From the NCBI GenBank assembly GCA_902522895.1, contig CABYXD010000002.1, positions 1 through 48,952 of the forward strand: a DNA stretch of 48,952 nt. Reading direction: 5' to 3'. Numbering within the stretch: position 1 is the first letter of the stretch; each line of letters starts with the position of its first letter. Of this stretch, positions 1 to 9,175 are shown piece after piece. The DNA is from an uncultured Pelagibacteraceae bacterium. Lineage in GTDB: Bacteria > Pseudomonadota > Alphaproteobacteria > Pelagibacterales > Pelagibacteraceae. The notes under the pieces are model-generated. The model was not told where the DNA came from, made no database searches, and saw nothing but the letters and a program-made list of their open reading frames with translations. A program made the position numbers and the translations under genes.

Positions 1-1
1 T

Positions 2-172
2 TTTACAGCAAGTCCTATTAAAGCTAGAATCATTCGTCATACATCCAAAAATCTTGGTATTAAAATTACTAAGATTGGTAAAATTATCTCTGATAATAAA
101 AAATCAATTATAACTGATCAAAAAGGTAAGCAAATAGTGATTAAAAACAAAGGTTATGCACATCAATTTTAA
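2..172 (+). CDS. thiL: C-terminal fragment of probable thiamine-monophosphate kinase (partial at window edge)
   Basis: Frame 2 is open from the window edge: FTASPIKARIIRHTSKNLGIKITKIGKIISDNKKSIITDQKGKQIVIKNKGYAHQF*; resembles the ThiL C-terminus. Confidence 0.55.
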   Translation, partial: FTASPIKARIIRHTSKNLGIKITKIGKIISDNKKSIITDQKGKQIVIKNKGYAHQF

Positions 173-250
173 AAGTTAATTATTGTCTTTTTTAGCTTTT
201 TTTGTATTGTCCGGGCTTAAAATTTAACAACTAACAACTTTAAGGTTTAT

Positions 251-2356
251 ATGAGCGCTACAGTCGAAACTATATTATTATACACTATTGCAGCTGGTTT
301 CTTGTCTATTGTTTATGGATTTTTTACTGGAAAAAATATTTTAAATCAAAGTTCAGGTAATACTAAAATGAAAGATATTGCGTCAGCGATTCAAATTGGA
401 GCTAAAGCTTATCTTGCAAGACAATATAAAACTATATCTATTGTAGGTGTAGTGGTTTTAGTAATTGTTAGTATAGCTTTTAGTCCATTAGTTGGTTTAG
501 GTTATTTAATAGGTGCAGCATTATCAGGAATTGCTGGTTATGTTGGTATGTTAGTTTCTGTAGAAGCAAATGTAAGAACTGCTGAAGCATCAAGAAAAGG
601 CCTTGCTCAAGGTTTGTCTGTGGCATTTAAGTCTGGTGCTGTAACTGGAATGTTGGTGGCTGGATTAGCACTTCTAGCTATAGCTGTTTACTATTATTTG
701 TTAATTAAATTTAATGTTGATGAAAGAGAAATCGTTAATGCTCTTGTAGCATTAGGGTTTGGTGCTTCTCTAATTTCAATTTTTGCAAGACTTGGTGGAG
801 GTATATTCACAAAAGGTGCTGACGTAGGTGCTGATTTAGTTGGCAAAGTAGAAGCAGGAATTCCAGAGGATGATCCAAGAAACCCAGCAGTTATTGCTGA
901 CAATGTTGGTGATAATGTAGGTGATTGCGCAGGTATGGCAGCTGACTTATTTGAAACTTACGCTGTTACAATAGTAGCTACTATGGTTTTGTCTTCAATT
1001 TTCTTTCAAGGCGATATGAACATGATGATTTATCCACTTACAATTGGTGGTGCATGTATCATAACTTCAATTTTAGGAACTTTTTTTGTAAAGTTAGGTA
1101 ATAGCAACAATGTAATGAATGCACTTTATAAAGGTTTTGTAGTTTCTGCACTTGCTTCAATAGCAATCTTGTACCCAGTTACTGATTATGTAATTGGTTT
1201 TACAACTGAGTATTCAGTTAATGATAAAACTTTTAATGGAATGAGTTTGTATTATTGTGGAATAATAGGGTTAGTAATAACAGGTTTATTGATCTGGATT
1301 ACAGAATATTATACAGGCACTAATTACAGACCTGTTAAATCTGTTGCCGCATCTTCTACTACAGGTCATGGTACTAATGTAATTCAAGGTTTAGCTGTTT
1401 CAATGGAGGCTACAGCAATACCAGCTTTAATTATTGTTGCTGGTATTTTAACTACTAATTTTATTGCTGGACTTTTTGGTATTGCTATAGCAGTTACAAC
1501 AATGCTTGCTTTAGCAGGAATGGTTGTTGCTTTGGATGCATACGGACCTGTAACTGATAATGCTGGTGGTATCGCTGAAATGTCTAATCTTGATAAAAAA
1601 GTTAGAAAAACAACTGATGCCTTAGATGCTGTTGGTAACACAACTAAAGCAGTAACAAAAGGTTATGCCATTGGTTCCGCTGGTCTTGGTGCATTAGTTT
1701 TATTTGCAGCATATGTTGAGGACATTAAGCATTTTTCAAGTGTAGCTGGTTCAAAATTAGAGGGAATAACTGTTACTTTTGATTTATCAAACCCCTATGT
1801 TGTAGTTGGTTTATTAATTGGTGGAATGTTACCTTATTTATTTGGTTCTATGGGTATGCAAGCAGTTGGTAGAGCAGGAGGTGCTGTAGTAGTTGAAGTA
1901 AGAAGACAATTTAAAAAATTCCCAGGTATTATGAAAAGAAAACAGAAGCCTGATTACGCTAAATTGGTTGATCTCTTGACAGTTGCAGCAATTAAAGAAA
2001 TGATTATACCATCTTTACTTCCTGTACTTTCACCAGTGGTACTTTATTTTATAATTTTAACTATTGGTGGTCAGGTAGCAGCATTAGCCGCAGTTGGTGC
2101 GATGTTACTTGGTGTAATTATCACTGGTTTATTTGTTGCAGTATCCATGACAGCAGGTGGTGGTGCATGGGATAATGCTAAAAAGTTTATTGAAGATGGA
2201 AATCATGGTGGTAAAGGTTCAGAGGCTCATAAAGCTGCTGTTACAGGTGATACTGTTGGAGACCCATACAAAGATACTGCTGGACCAGCTGTAAATCCAA
2301 TGATTAAAATAACAAACATTGTTGCACTACTTTTATTAGCAGTTATTGCAGGTTAG
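251..2356 (+). CDS. hppA: Membrane-bound proton-translocating pyrophosphatase
   Basis: 701 aa, many TM segments, motifs [54 protein letters not shown]. Confidence 0.97.
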   Translation: MSATVETILLYTIAAGFLSIVYGFFTGKNILNQSSGNTKMKDIASAIQIGAKAYLARQYKTISIVGVVVLVIVSIAFSPLVGLGYLIGAALSGIAGYVGMLVSVEANVRTAEASRKGLAQGLSVAFKSGAVTGMLVAGLALLAIAVYYYLLIKFNVDEREIVNALVALGFGASLISIFARLGGGIFTKGADVGADLVGKVEAGIPEDDPRNPAVIADNVGDNVGDCAGMAADLFETYAVTIVATMVLSSIFFQGDMNMMIYPLTIGGACIITSILGTFFVKLGNSNNVMNALYKGFVVSALASIAILYPVTDYVIGFTTEYSVNDKTFNGMSLYYCGIIGLVITGLLIWITEYYTGTNYRPVKSVAASSTTGHGTNVIQGLAVSMEATAIPALIIVAGILTTNFIAGLFGIAIAVTTMLALAGMVVALDAYGPVTDNAGGIAEMSNLDKKVRKTTDALDAVGNTTKAVTKGYAIGSAGLGALVLFAAYVEDIKHFSSVAGSKLEGITVTFDLSNPYVVVGLLIGGMLPYLFGSMGMQAVGRAGGAVVVEVRRQFKKFPGIMKRKQKPDYAKLVDLLTVAAIKEMIIPSLLPVLSPVVLYFIILTIGGQVAALAAVGAMLLGVIITGLFVAVSMTAGGGAWDNAKKFIEDGNHGGKGSEAHKAAVTGDTVGDPYKDTAGPAVNPMIKITNIVALLLLAVIAG

Positions 2357-2364
2357 ATTTAAGA

Positions 2365-2826
2365 TTAATTTTTGATCCTCTTTTTGCCAAGAGGATCATC
2401 AATTTTTTGTCTCAAGCTACTTAAAAAATTAAATATGAAAGATTTTTTTGAATAATCAATTCCAGTTATAGTTTCTTCAAAATTAATTTTATTCATGTCA
2501 TTAATATTATAAAATTTTTTACTTAATAAAATACCTTTGTTATCTATTTCAAGAACCAAAACATCATTAATAAGTAGTTTTCTTTTACCTAATTTTGTTA
2601 ATTTACTTCCGGTAGTTTTTCTTTCAATGTAAATATACACATCATTATCAAAAGAACTTTTGGTAGAAGGTGGTCCTATCATTTTATATATATCATTTTT
2701 ATTTGTATAATTGATCTTTAAATTTTTCTGTTTTTTTTCCAGATTATGAACACCATGATGATTAACAACTTTATTTAAAGAACAACTTGCTAAAAATATC
2801 AAAATAAGTATTAGTATTTTTTTCAT
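2365..2826 (-). CDS. bamE: BamE (SmpA/OmlA)-family outer membrane assembly lipoprotein
   Basis: Lipobox LASC at N-terminus; IGPPSTKSSFDNDVYIYIERK pattern typical of SmpA/OmlA. Confidence 0.8.
   Translation of the reverse strand: MKKILILILIFLASCSLNKVVNHHGVHNLEKKQKNLKINYTNKNDIYKMIGPPSTKSSFDNDVYIYIERKTTGSKLTKLGKRKLLINDVLVLEIDNKGILLSKKFYNINDMNKINFEETITGIDYSKKSFIFNFLSSLRQKIDDPLGKKRIKN
2374..2406 (+). terminator. Rho-independent terminator of hppA, located inside the 3' end of bamE
   Basis: Perfect 9-bp inverted repeat GATCCTCTT/AAGAGGATC followed by ATCAATTTTTT on the + strand. Confidence 0.75.
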
Positions 2827-3295
2827 GAAAACAGATTATTTAAATTTTTATAATAATTTAGTAAGATTAACTACTAATAAATCTCTTTATGATGATTTTA
2901 TCAATAAACAAGATAGTTTTGGAGATAGGCTCAATTTATTTTTAATACATTTTGCCTTTGTATTAAAAGAATTTAAAAGCCCTGAAAATGAAAAAAAACT
3001 ACAAGATTTGTATGATTTTAACTTTAGACAATTAGAATTAAGTATCAGAGAAATAGGATACGGTGATCAATCTATTAACAAAAAAATGAAAGATTATATT
3101 AACAATTTTCATGCTATCGTTTCAGAAATACATTTTTGGAACAATCTTACAATTGCTGACAGAGAAAAAAAATTATCTTTATTTTTAGATAATTTTAATA
3201 ATATTAACTATTTGGTAGATTATTTTGAAGATTTTAGAGAAAAATTATCAAAAAATACTTTGAATTCTTATCTAAAAAGTGTAAGTAATATTTGA
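2825..3295 (+). CDS. Ubiquinol-cytochrome c chaperone (CBP3/UPF0174) family protein
   Basis: [20 protein letters not shown] motif; adjacent to bamE and rpmF as in other alphaproteobacteria. Confidence 0.75.
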   Translation: MKTDYLNFYNNLVRLTTNKSLYDDFINKQDSFGDRLNLFLIHFAFVLKEFKSPENEKKLQDLYDFNFRQLELSIREIGYGDQSINKKMKDYINNFHAIVSEIHFWNNLTIADREKKLSLFLDNFNNINYLVDYFEDFREKLSKNTLNSYLKSVSNI

Positions 3296-3297
3296 TT

Positions 3298-3480
3298 ATG
3301 GCAGTACCAAAGCGAAAACAAACCCCATCAAGAACGGGAATGAGAAGAGCTCAGAATATGAAATTCTCATCTAAAAATGTTGTTGAGGATAAAAAATCAG
3401 GTGAATATAGATTATCTCATCACTTAGATTTAAAAACAGGCATGTATAAGGGTCGTCAGATTTTAGACCCAAAAGATTAA
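3298..3480 (+). CDS. rpmF: 50S ribosomal protein L32
   Basis: [20 protein letters not shown]-terminus; ATG at 3298 (two codons downstream of the ORF-track start). Confidence 0.95.
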   Translation: MAVPKRKQTPSRTGMRRAQNMKFSSKNVVEDKKSGEYRLSHHLDLKTGMYKGRQILDPKD

Positions 3481-3500
3481 TTTTTAAGCTCTTATTTAAT

Positions 3501-4508
3501 ATGTCAGAAATGATTAAAATTGCAGTTGATGCAATGGGAGGCGATAATTCACCAAAAAAAATTATTGATGGCATTATTCATCATCATAAATTTAATAAAG
3601 ATATTTTTTACAAAATTTTTGGCGATCAAATTGAAATTAATAAATTAATAGATAATAAAATTGCAAAAAATAATTTTGAAATTTCAAATACTTTGAATAA
3701 AGTTTCAAGTGAGGATAGCCCATTAGAAGCAGCAAAAAGAGGCAAAGATACAAGTATGTGGCTTGCCATCGAAAGTGTAAAAAAGAAAGACTGCGATATT
3801 GTTATATCAGCAGGAAATACAGGGGCTTTACTTGTAATATCTAAGTTAAATCTCAAAATGATAGATAACATTGATAAACCAGCTTTATCAGCATTATGGC
3901 CAAATAAAAAAGGGATGAGTGTTGTATTAGACTTAGGAGCAAATATTGATTGTAGTTCAAAAAATTTATTTGATTTTTCAATTATGGGAGCATCGCTATT
4001 CAAGTCATTATATCCGACACAAACAACAAATGTAGCTTTACTTAATATTGGTTCAGAAGAATTAAAAGGAAATGAAACAATTAAAGAAACTTTTAAAATT
4101 TTAAAAGAAAAAAAATTAGATGATTTTAACTTCAAGGGTTATATAGAGGGCAATGAACTAATGAATGGAAATGTAAATGTAATAGTTTCAGATGGCTTTA
4201 CAGGTAATGTAGCTCTCAAAACTGCTGAGGGTACTGCAAATTTTATTACCAGTGAGCTTAAAAAAGTATTATCAGGTAATTTAATGGGAAAAATTTCTTC
4301 TTTTTTAAATATTCAAAACCTTAATAAATTTAAAAAAAGATTAGACCCAAGATTATATAATGGAGCTATCTTTATAGGTCTAGACTCACCTGTAGTTAAA
4401 AGTCATGGTGGTACAGATTATATAGGATTTTCAAATTCTCTTGATGTTTGTTGTAAAATAATAAAGGGTAATTTAATTGATAAAATTAAAAGAAATATTA
4501 GTTTATGA
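3501..4508 (+). CDS. plsX: Phosphate acyltransferase PlsX
   Basis: IAVDAMGGDNSP, ISAGNTGAL, IVSDGFTGNVALKTAEG. Confidence 0.95.
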   Translation: MSEMIKIAVDAMGGDNSPKKIIDGIIHHHKFNKDIFYKIFGDQIEINKLIDNKIAKNNFEISNTLNKVSSEDSPLEAAKRGKDTSMWLAIESVKKKDCDIVISAGNTGALLVISKLNLKMIDNIDKPALSALWPNKKGMSVVLDLGANIDCSSKNLFDFSIMGASLFKSLYPTQTTNVALLNIGSEELKGNETIKETFKILKEKKLDDFNFKGYIEGNELMNGNVNVIVSDGFTGNVALKTAEGTANFITSELKKVLSGNLMGKISSFLNIQNLNKFKKRLDPRLYNGAIFIGLDSPVVKSHGGTDYIGFSNSLDVCCKIIKGNLIDKIKRNISL

Positions 4509-4804
4509 GAATTAATTTAACTAAAAAGGATTTAGTTAATTTAGTTTATATGCAATTAGGATTTTCTAAAAAAATTTCAGAAAGTTTAATTGATGATTTT
4601 CTTATTATAATCGAACAAAATTTAAAAGGTGAAAAAAAATTAAAACTCTCAAAATTTGGTACTTTTTCAATAAGAGAAAAAAAATCAAGAATTGGAAGAA
4701 ATCCAAAAACAAAAGAAGAAAAAACTATCACAAAAAGAAATGTAGTATTATTTAAACCATCTAAAGAATTTAAAGAATTTGTTAATTTAAATAAAAATGA
4801 ATAA
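4505..4804 (+). CDS. ihfA: Integration host factor subunit alpha / HU-family DNA-binding protein
   Basis: LSKFGTFSIREKKSRIGRNPKTKEEKTITKRNVVLFKPSKEFK. Confidence 0.9.
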   Translation: MRINLTKKDLVNLVYMQLGFSKKISESLIDDFLIIIEQNLKGEKKLKLSKFGTFSIREKKSRIGRNPKTKEEKTITKRNVVLFKPSKEFKEFVNLNKNE

Positions 4805-5168
4805 AATTGGTACAGCTTATAAAACAATAGGTGAGGTTGTTAAAATTTTAAATTTAAAAAATAAATCTGGTAAATTAATACCCACGCATACTATTAGATT
4901 TTGGGAAAAAGAATTTAAACAAATTAAACCTAGAATTTTAAATGGCAATAGAAGATATTATGATAAAGATAATATAGATTTATTAAAAAAGATTAAATTT
5001 CTCTTAAAAGATCAAGGTATGACAATTAATGGAGTTAAAAAACTACTTAAATCAGGTCAATCTAATGAACTTGACGAAATTTTAAATAAATCTATAAATG
5101 CAAATAATTTTAAAAAAAAAGTTTCAAATATTTCTAAAATTATTAAAGATTTAAAAAATATTAAATAA
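4797..5168 (+). CDS. MerR family transcriptional regulator
   Basis: YKTIGEVVKILNL...HTIRFWEKEFKQIKP...NRRYYDKDNIDLLKKIKFLLKDQGMTINGVKKLL. Confidence 0.9.
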   Translation: MNKIGTAYKTIGEVVKILNLKNKSGKLIPTHTIRFWEKEFKQIKPRILNGNRRYYDKDNIDLLKKIKFLLKDQGMTINGVKKLLKSGQSNELDEILNKSINANNFKKKVSNISKIIKDLKNIK

Positions 5169-5169
5169 T

Positions 5170-5361
5170 ATGGCAAAAAAAACACACATAAAAGTTAGAT
5201 TAGTACCAGAAGAAAAACCTGATAGTCCATTTTTCTATTATGTAAAAAAACCTGCTGGTGGAGAAAAAGCTAAAGTTAAATTAAAAGCAAAAAAATATAA
5301 TCCAGCCACACGTAAGCATGAAGTTTTTATAGAAAAAAAACTTCCACCTCACAGTAAATAA
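5170..5361 (+). CDS. rpmG: 50S ribosomal protein L33
   Basis: IKVRLVPE...FFYYVKKPAGG...KKYNPATRKHEVFIEKKL; non-zinc L33. Confidence 0.85.
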   Translation: MAKKTHIKVRLVPEEKPDSPFFYYVKKPAGGEKAKVKLKAKKYNPATRKHEVFIEKKLPPHSK

Positions 5362-5652
5362 TTATTTCTTTTTAAAATTTCTTCTTTCAAAATCTATATA
5401 TGACCAGATCATATTTTTCCAAATTCGATTAGTAATTCTTGGATCAATATTATTTTTTAAAGATTTTTTTCTAATATTTTTTAGTATTGTTTGAATTCTT
5501 TTTTTATCAACAATTTGATTTTTTTTATCTTTTAGTGCTAAAACTTTTTTTACTAAATTTGTTCGTTTTTTAATTACTTTTATAAGTGAATTATCTAATT
5601 TATCTAATTCAAATCTAATTTTACCTAACTTTTTTCTTTTAAATGGCGACAT
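5362..5652 (-). CDS. Chorismate mutase (AroQ class)
   Basis: IRFELDKLDNSLIKVIKKRTNLVKKVLALK, 96 aa helical. Confidence 0.8.
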   Translation of the reverse strand: MSPFKRKKLGKIRFELDKLDNSLIKVIKKRTNLVKKVLALKDKKNQIVDKKRIQTILKNIRKKSLKNNIDPRITNRIWKNMIWSYIDFERRNFKKK

Positions 5653-5695
5653 TTATATATTTGGATATTCAAAAAATTATTATATTTATCCGAAT

Positions 5696-6712
5696 ATGTA
5701 TACAGTAAATACTAAAATTAATAATCAAATATCAAATTGGTTAATTTTGATGTTTTGGATTATATCCATCATGATAGTTGTCGGAGGCTTAACAAGATTA
5801 ACTGACTCGGGTCTTTCCATTACAAAATGGGAACTATTTTCAGGATTCTTCCCACCTTTAAATCAAAATGAATGGAAAATATATTTTGACCTTTATAAAG
5901 AAATTCCTGAATTTAAATTACAGAATTACGATATGAGTTTACAAGAATTTAAAGTAATTTTTTGGTGGGAGTGGGCCCATCGTTTTCTTGGAAGATTAAT
6001 CGGTATTGGATTTTTAATTCCATTAATTTACTTCTCAACTAAAATTAAAATTTCAAAGTTATTAAATCTTTATTTTATTTTTTTACTTATATGTTTCCAG
6101 GGATTTATAGGGTGGTATATGGTTAGTAGTGGTTTAATTGATAGAGTGGATGTTAGTCATTTTAGACTTTCAGTTCATTTACTGATTGCATTTTTGATTT
6201 TATCTCTAATTTTTTGGAACTATTTAAAAATTAACAAAAAAAATAATATATCAAATAAGATAAGTCCCTCAATTCCACTTTCATTTTTGATTTTAGTATT
6301 TATTCAAATCGCCATAGGTGCATTTGTGTCTGGAATGGATGCAGGTAAAATTTACAATTCTTGGCCATTTATGGGTAATTCATATTTTCCTGATGACAAT
6401 AATTATTCGAATTTATTTAAATTATCAGCTTTAAGTGAACCATCATTAGTCCAATTTATTCATCGAAATTTAGCCTATCTAATTGGCGCCTTTTATTTGT
6501 ATATTTTCTTTAAAATTTATAAAAATAAAATGTATGATTTATATAAATCAGTAAATATTTTAGGTTTATTTATTATTTTACAAATTATTTTGGGGATCTT
6601 TACAATTATATATGGTGCACAAATTTACATTGCATCTATGCACCAAATAAGTTCAATTTTTTTAGTTAGTTCATGTATTTATTTTTTCTATTTGAATACA
6701 AAATTTAACTAA
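5696..6712 (+). CDS. ctaA: Heme A synthase (CtaA/COX15)
   Basis: VVGGLTRLTDSGLSITKWE, WWEWAHRFLGR, HRNLAYLIG. Confidence 0.95.
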   Translation: MYTVNTKINNQISNWLILMFWIISIMIVVGGLTRLTDSGLSITKWELFSGFFPPLNQNEWKIYFDLYKEIPEFKLQNYDMSLQEFKVIFWWEWAHRFLGRLIGIGFLIPLIYFSTKIKISKLLNLYFIFLLICFQGFIGWYMVSSGLIDRVDVSHFRLSVHLLIAFLILSLIFWNYLKINKKNNISNKISPSIPLSFLILVFIQIAIGAFVSGMDAGKIYNSWPFMGNSYFPDDNNYSNLFKLSALSEPSLVQFIHRNLAYLIGAFYLYIFFKIYKNKMYDLYKSVNILGLFIILQIILGIFTIIYGAQIYIASMHQISSIFLVSSCIYFFYLNTKFN

Positions 6713-8033
6713 CAGCTTTTAAAGCTTTTTTTGAAGATTTATTTAGAGCTTGATCGAGATCATCAATAATATCATCAATATGTTCCAAACCAATACATAA
6801 TCGAACATAATTTTGAGTAACTCCAGAAGCCGCTAGTTGTTCGTCATTTAACTGACTATGAGTTGTGCTAGCCGGGTGAATTGCTAAACTTCTAGCATCT
6901 CCAATATTTGCAACATGATAAAACATCTTTAAAGACTCTATAAATCTCTTACCAGCTTCAAAGCCACCTTTTAATTCAATACCAACCATAGGTCCATTTC
7001 CACCTTTTAGATATTTTTTTGCTCTAGCAGAAATAGTTTTATCATGTTCAGTTGAATAGATAACTTTAGTTACTTCTTTATGGTTCTTGAGAAAGTTAAC
7101 AACATATTCTGCATTGGCACAATGTTGTTTCATTCTTAAAGTTACTGTTTCAAGTCCTTGAATGATAGCAAAAGCATTATCAGGTGAACATGCTGAACCA
7201 AGATCCCTTAACAAACAAACTCTTGCTCTAACAGCAAATGGTATGTTAGCACCTGTAAGTTCAGGAACGACTTTTCCCCAAACAGCTCCACCATAACTAG
7301 CATCTGGTTCATTAAACAGAGGTTGTCTTTTTGGATCTGCTGTCCAGTCAAAATTACCACTATCTACAATACTTCCCGCTATAGCCGTACCATGGCCTCC
7401 AATATATTTAGTCAACGAGTGAATAACTATAGCTGCCCCATGTTCTATTGGCTTACAGATTACTGGAGCTGCTGTATTATCTATTATTAAAGGTATATTA
7501 TATTTCCTTCCTATGTCAGAAACTTCTTTAATTGGAAATACTCTTAAATATGGATTAGGTAAAGTTTCACCATAAAAAGCTCTAGTTTTATCATCTATAG
7601 CTTTTTCAAAGTTCTTGGGATCTTTCGGATCAGCATATCTAATTTCAATACCAAGTTTACTTAAAGTATGTGTAAATAAAGATACTGTTCCTCCATAAAG
7701 GTCTGTTGAACTCACAATATTATCACCTGTTTGAGCAACATTTAATATTGCAAATGTTGATGCAGTTTGTCCAGAGGCTACTGTTAAACAAGCTAAACCT
7801 CCCTCAAGTGCTGCGATTCTTTTTTCTAATACATCATTTGTAGGGTTCATTATTCTAGTATAAATGTTACCAAATTCTTTTAGTGCAAACAGATTTGCTG
7901 CATGCTCAACACTATTGAATTGATATGATGTTGTTCTATAAATGGGAACAGCAACAGCATTAGTAGCTGGATCACTTCTATAGTCACCCCCATGAATAGC
8001 TATAGTCTCAGGGTTATTTCTTTTTGTACTCAT
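6705..8033 (-). CDS. metY: O-acetylhomoserine sulfhydrylase / aminocarboxypropyltransferase
   Basis: ETIAIHGGDYRSDPATNAVAVPIYRTTSYQF; PLP-binding HSLTKYIGGHG. Confidence 0.95.
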   Translation of the reverse strand: MSTKRNNPETIAIHGGDYRSDPATNAVAVPIYRTTSYQFNSVEHAANLFALKEFGNIYTRIMNPTNDVLEKRIAALEGGLACLTVASGQTASTFAILNVAQTGDNIVSSTDLYGGTVSLFTHTLSKLGIEIRYADPKDPKNFEKAIDDKTRAFYGETLPNPYLRVFPIKEVSDIGRKYNIPLIIDNTAAPVICKPIEHGAAIVIHSLTKYIGGHGTAIAGSIVDSGNFDWTADPKRQPLFNEPDASYGGAVWGKVVPELTGANIPFAVRARVCLLRDLGSACSPDNAFAIIQGLETVTLRMKQHCANAEYVVNFLKNHKEVTKVIYSTEHDKTISARAKKYLKGGNGPMVGIELKGGFEAGKRFIESLKMFYHVANIGDARSLAIHPASTTHSQLNDEQLAASGVTQNYVRLCIGLEHIDDIIDDLDQALNKSSKKALKAVS

Positions 8034-8038
8034 TATTA

Positions 8039-8096
8039 CTCCTTTTTTAGTGCTTTAACTTATTGTAAGGCGCACAATACAGTTCAAATGCCTACC
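8039..8096 (-). promoter_or_regulatory. SAM-V riboswitch covering the metY ribosome-binding region
   Basis: Minus strand: GTAGGCATTTGAACTGTATTGTGCGCCTTACAATAAGTTAAAGCACTAAAAAAGGAG, 5 nt before ATG; P1 AGGC/GCCT and pseudoknot GTGC/GCAC with the RBS AAGGAG at the 3' end. Confidence 0.85.
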
Positions 8097-8108
8097 GATT
8101 ATGTTATG

Positions 8109-8160
8109 AAAATTCCTGTTTAGCAGTTATATGCCCGCAATAGGATCAAATCGGCAAATA
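8109..8160 (-). promoter_or_regulatory. SAM-II-like riboswitch aptamer upstream of and in tandem with the SAM-V element
   Basis: Minus strand: TATTTGCCGATTTGATCCTATTGCGGGCATATAACTGCTAAACAGGAATTTT; P1 TGCC/GGCA, pseudoknot GCGG/CTGC and TCCT/AGGA, shared ATTTGA..YTATTG core. Confidence 0.65.
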
Positions 8161-8203
8161 CATATTTATCAGAAATGTTAGTAATTGCAATAGAAATATC
8201 AAA

Positions 8204-8231
8204 TTGACTTTAGAGTTAATATTAGTATTAA
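8204..8231 (+). promoter_or_regulatory. Probable sigma70-type promoter for rplM-rpsI
   Basis: TTGACT-N16-TATTAA, ending ~10 nt before the rplM ATG at 8242. Confidence 0.45.
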
Positions 8232-8241
8232 TCCTGGCACA

Positions 8242-8700
8242 ATGACAAAATTCTTAAAAAAAGATCAACTTTCTTCAAATTGGTTTGAAATTGATGCAAA
8301 AGATGCAGTTGTAGGTAGATTAGCTACTGTTATATCAAAAATTATCAGAGGTAAAAATAAAACTACTTTTACTCCTCATATGGATGATGGAGATTTTGTT
8401 GTAGTCAAAAATATTGAGCAAATTAAATTTACAGGTAAAAAGTTTCAGGATAAAAAATATTATAAACATACTGGACACCCTGGTGGAATAAAAGAAACTA
8501 CTCCAGAAAAACTTTCTTCAAAAAAACCTGGTGAGACATTAAAAATGGCTGTAAAAAGAATGTTGCCAGGTGGCGTTTTAGGTAAAAAACAACTAAGTAA
8601 ATTAAAGATTTACTCAGGTAATGATCATCCTCATGCAGCTCAAAACTTAAAAATTATTGAATTGAAAAAACTTAATAATAAAAACATTATAAGAAATTAA
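8242..8700 (+). CDS. rplM: 50S ribosomal protein L13
   Basis: WFEIDAKDAVVGRLATVISKIIRGKNK, MLPGGVLGKKQLSKLKIYSGNDHPHAAQ. Confidence 0.96.
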   Translation: MTKFLKKDQLSSNWFEIDAKDAVVGRLATVISKIIRGKNKTTFTPHMDDGDFVVVKNIEQIKFTGKKFQDKKYYKHTGHPGGIKETTPEKLSSKKPGETLKMAVKRMLPGGVLGKKQLSKLKIYSGNDHPHAAQNLKIIELKKLNNKNIIRN

Positions 8701-8704
8701 ATAA

Positions 8705-9142
8705 ATGCAATCTTCCCAAACAGAATCAAAAAAGACAAAACTAAAACTTGATTTTAAAGATAGTAAATACGCAACTGGTAGAAGAAAAACTTCTATAGCT
8801 AAAGTTTGGGTAAAAAAAGGATCTGGCAAAATTTATGTTAATGGTAAATTATTTAATGAGTACTTTTCTAGTGAATTTCATCATCTTCAAATAACTAGAC
8901 CTTTTGAAATTATTAACCAAGCTACAGATTATGATGTAAGATGCAATGTGAGTGGTGGTGGGCCCACAGGACAAGCAGGGGCGATGGTTCATGGTATATC
9001 AAAGGCTTTAGTGATGTTTGATGAAAATTTTAAAACAACACTCAAAACAGAAAAATTAACTACCAGAGACTCAAGGGCAGTTGAGAGGAAAAAACCTGGT
9101 AGAAGAAAAGCTAGAAGAAGCTTTCAATTTTCTAAAAGATAA
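8705..9142 (+). CDS. rpsI: 30S ribosomal protein S9
   Basis: YATGRRKTSIAKVWVKKGSGK ... DSRAVERKKPGRRKARRSFQFSKR. Confidence 0.97.
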   Translation: MQSSQTESKKTKLKLDFKDSKYATGRRKTSIAKVWVKKGSGKIYVNGKLFNEYFSSEFHHLQITRPFEIINQATDYDVRCNVSGGGPTGQAGAMVHGISKALVMFDENFKTTLKTEKLTTRDSRAVERKKPGRRKARRSFQFSKR

Positions 9143-9175
9143 TTTTTTTTTAACTTTTAACTGTTATAATAAACA

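Noticed and set aside
694-903. Antisense ORFs within long genes (e.g. 694-903, 1384-1641, 3626-4135, 11163-11468, 22621-22881, 32210-32539, 41723-41956)
   Set aside because: Shadow frames opposite strong CDSs with family matches; low-complexity composition and no domain signal.
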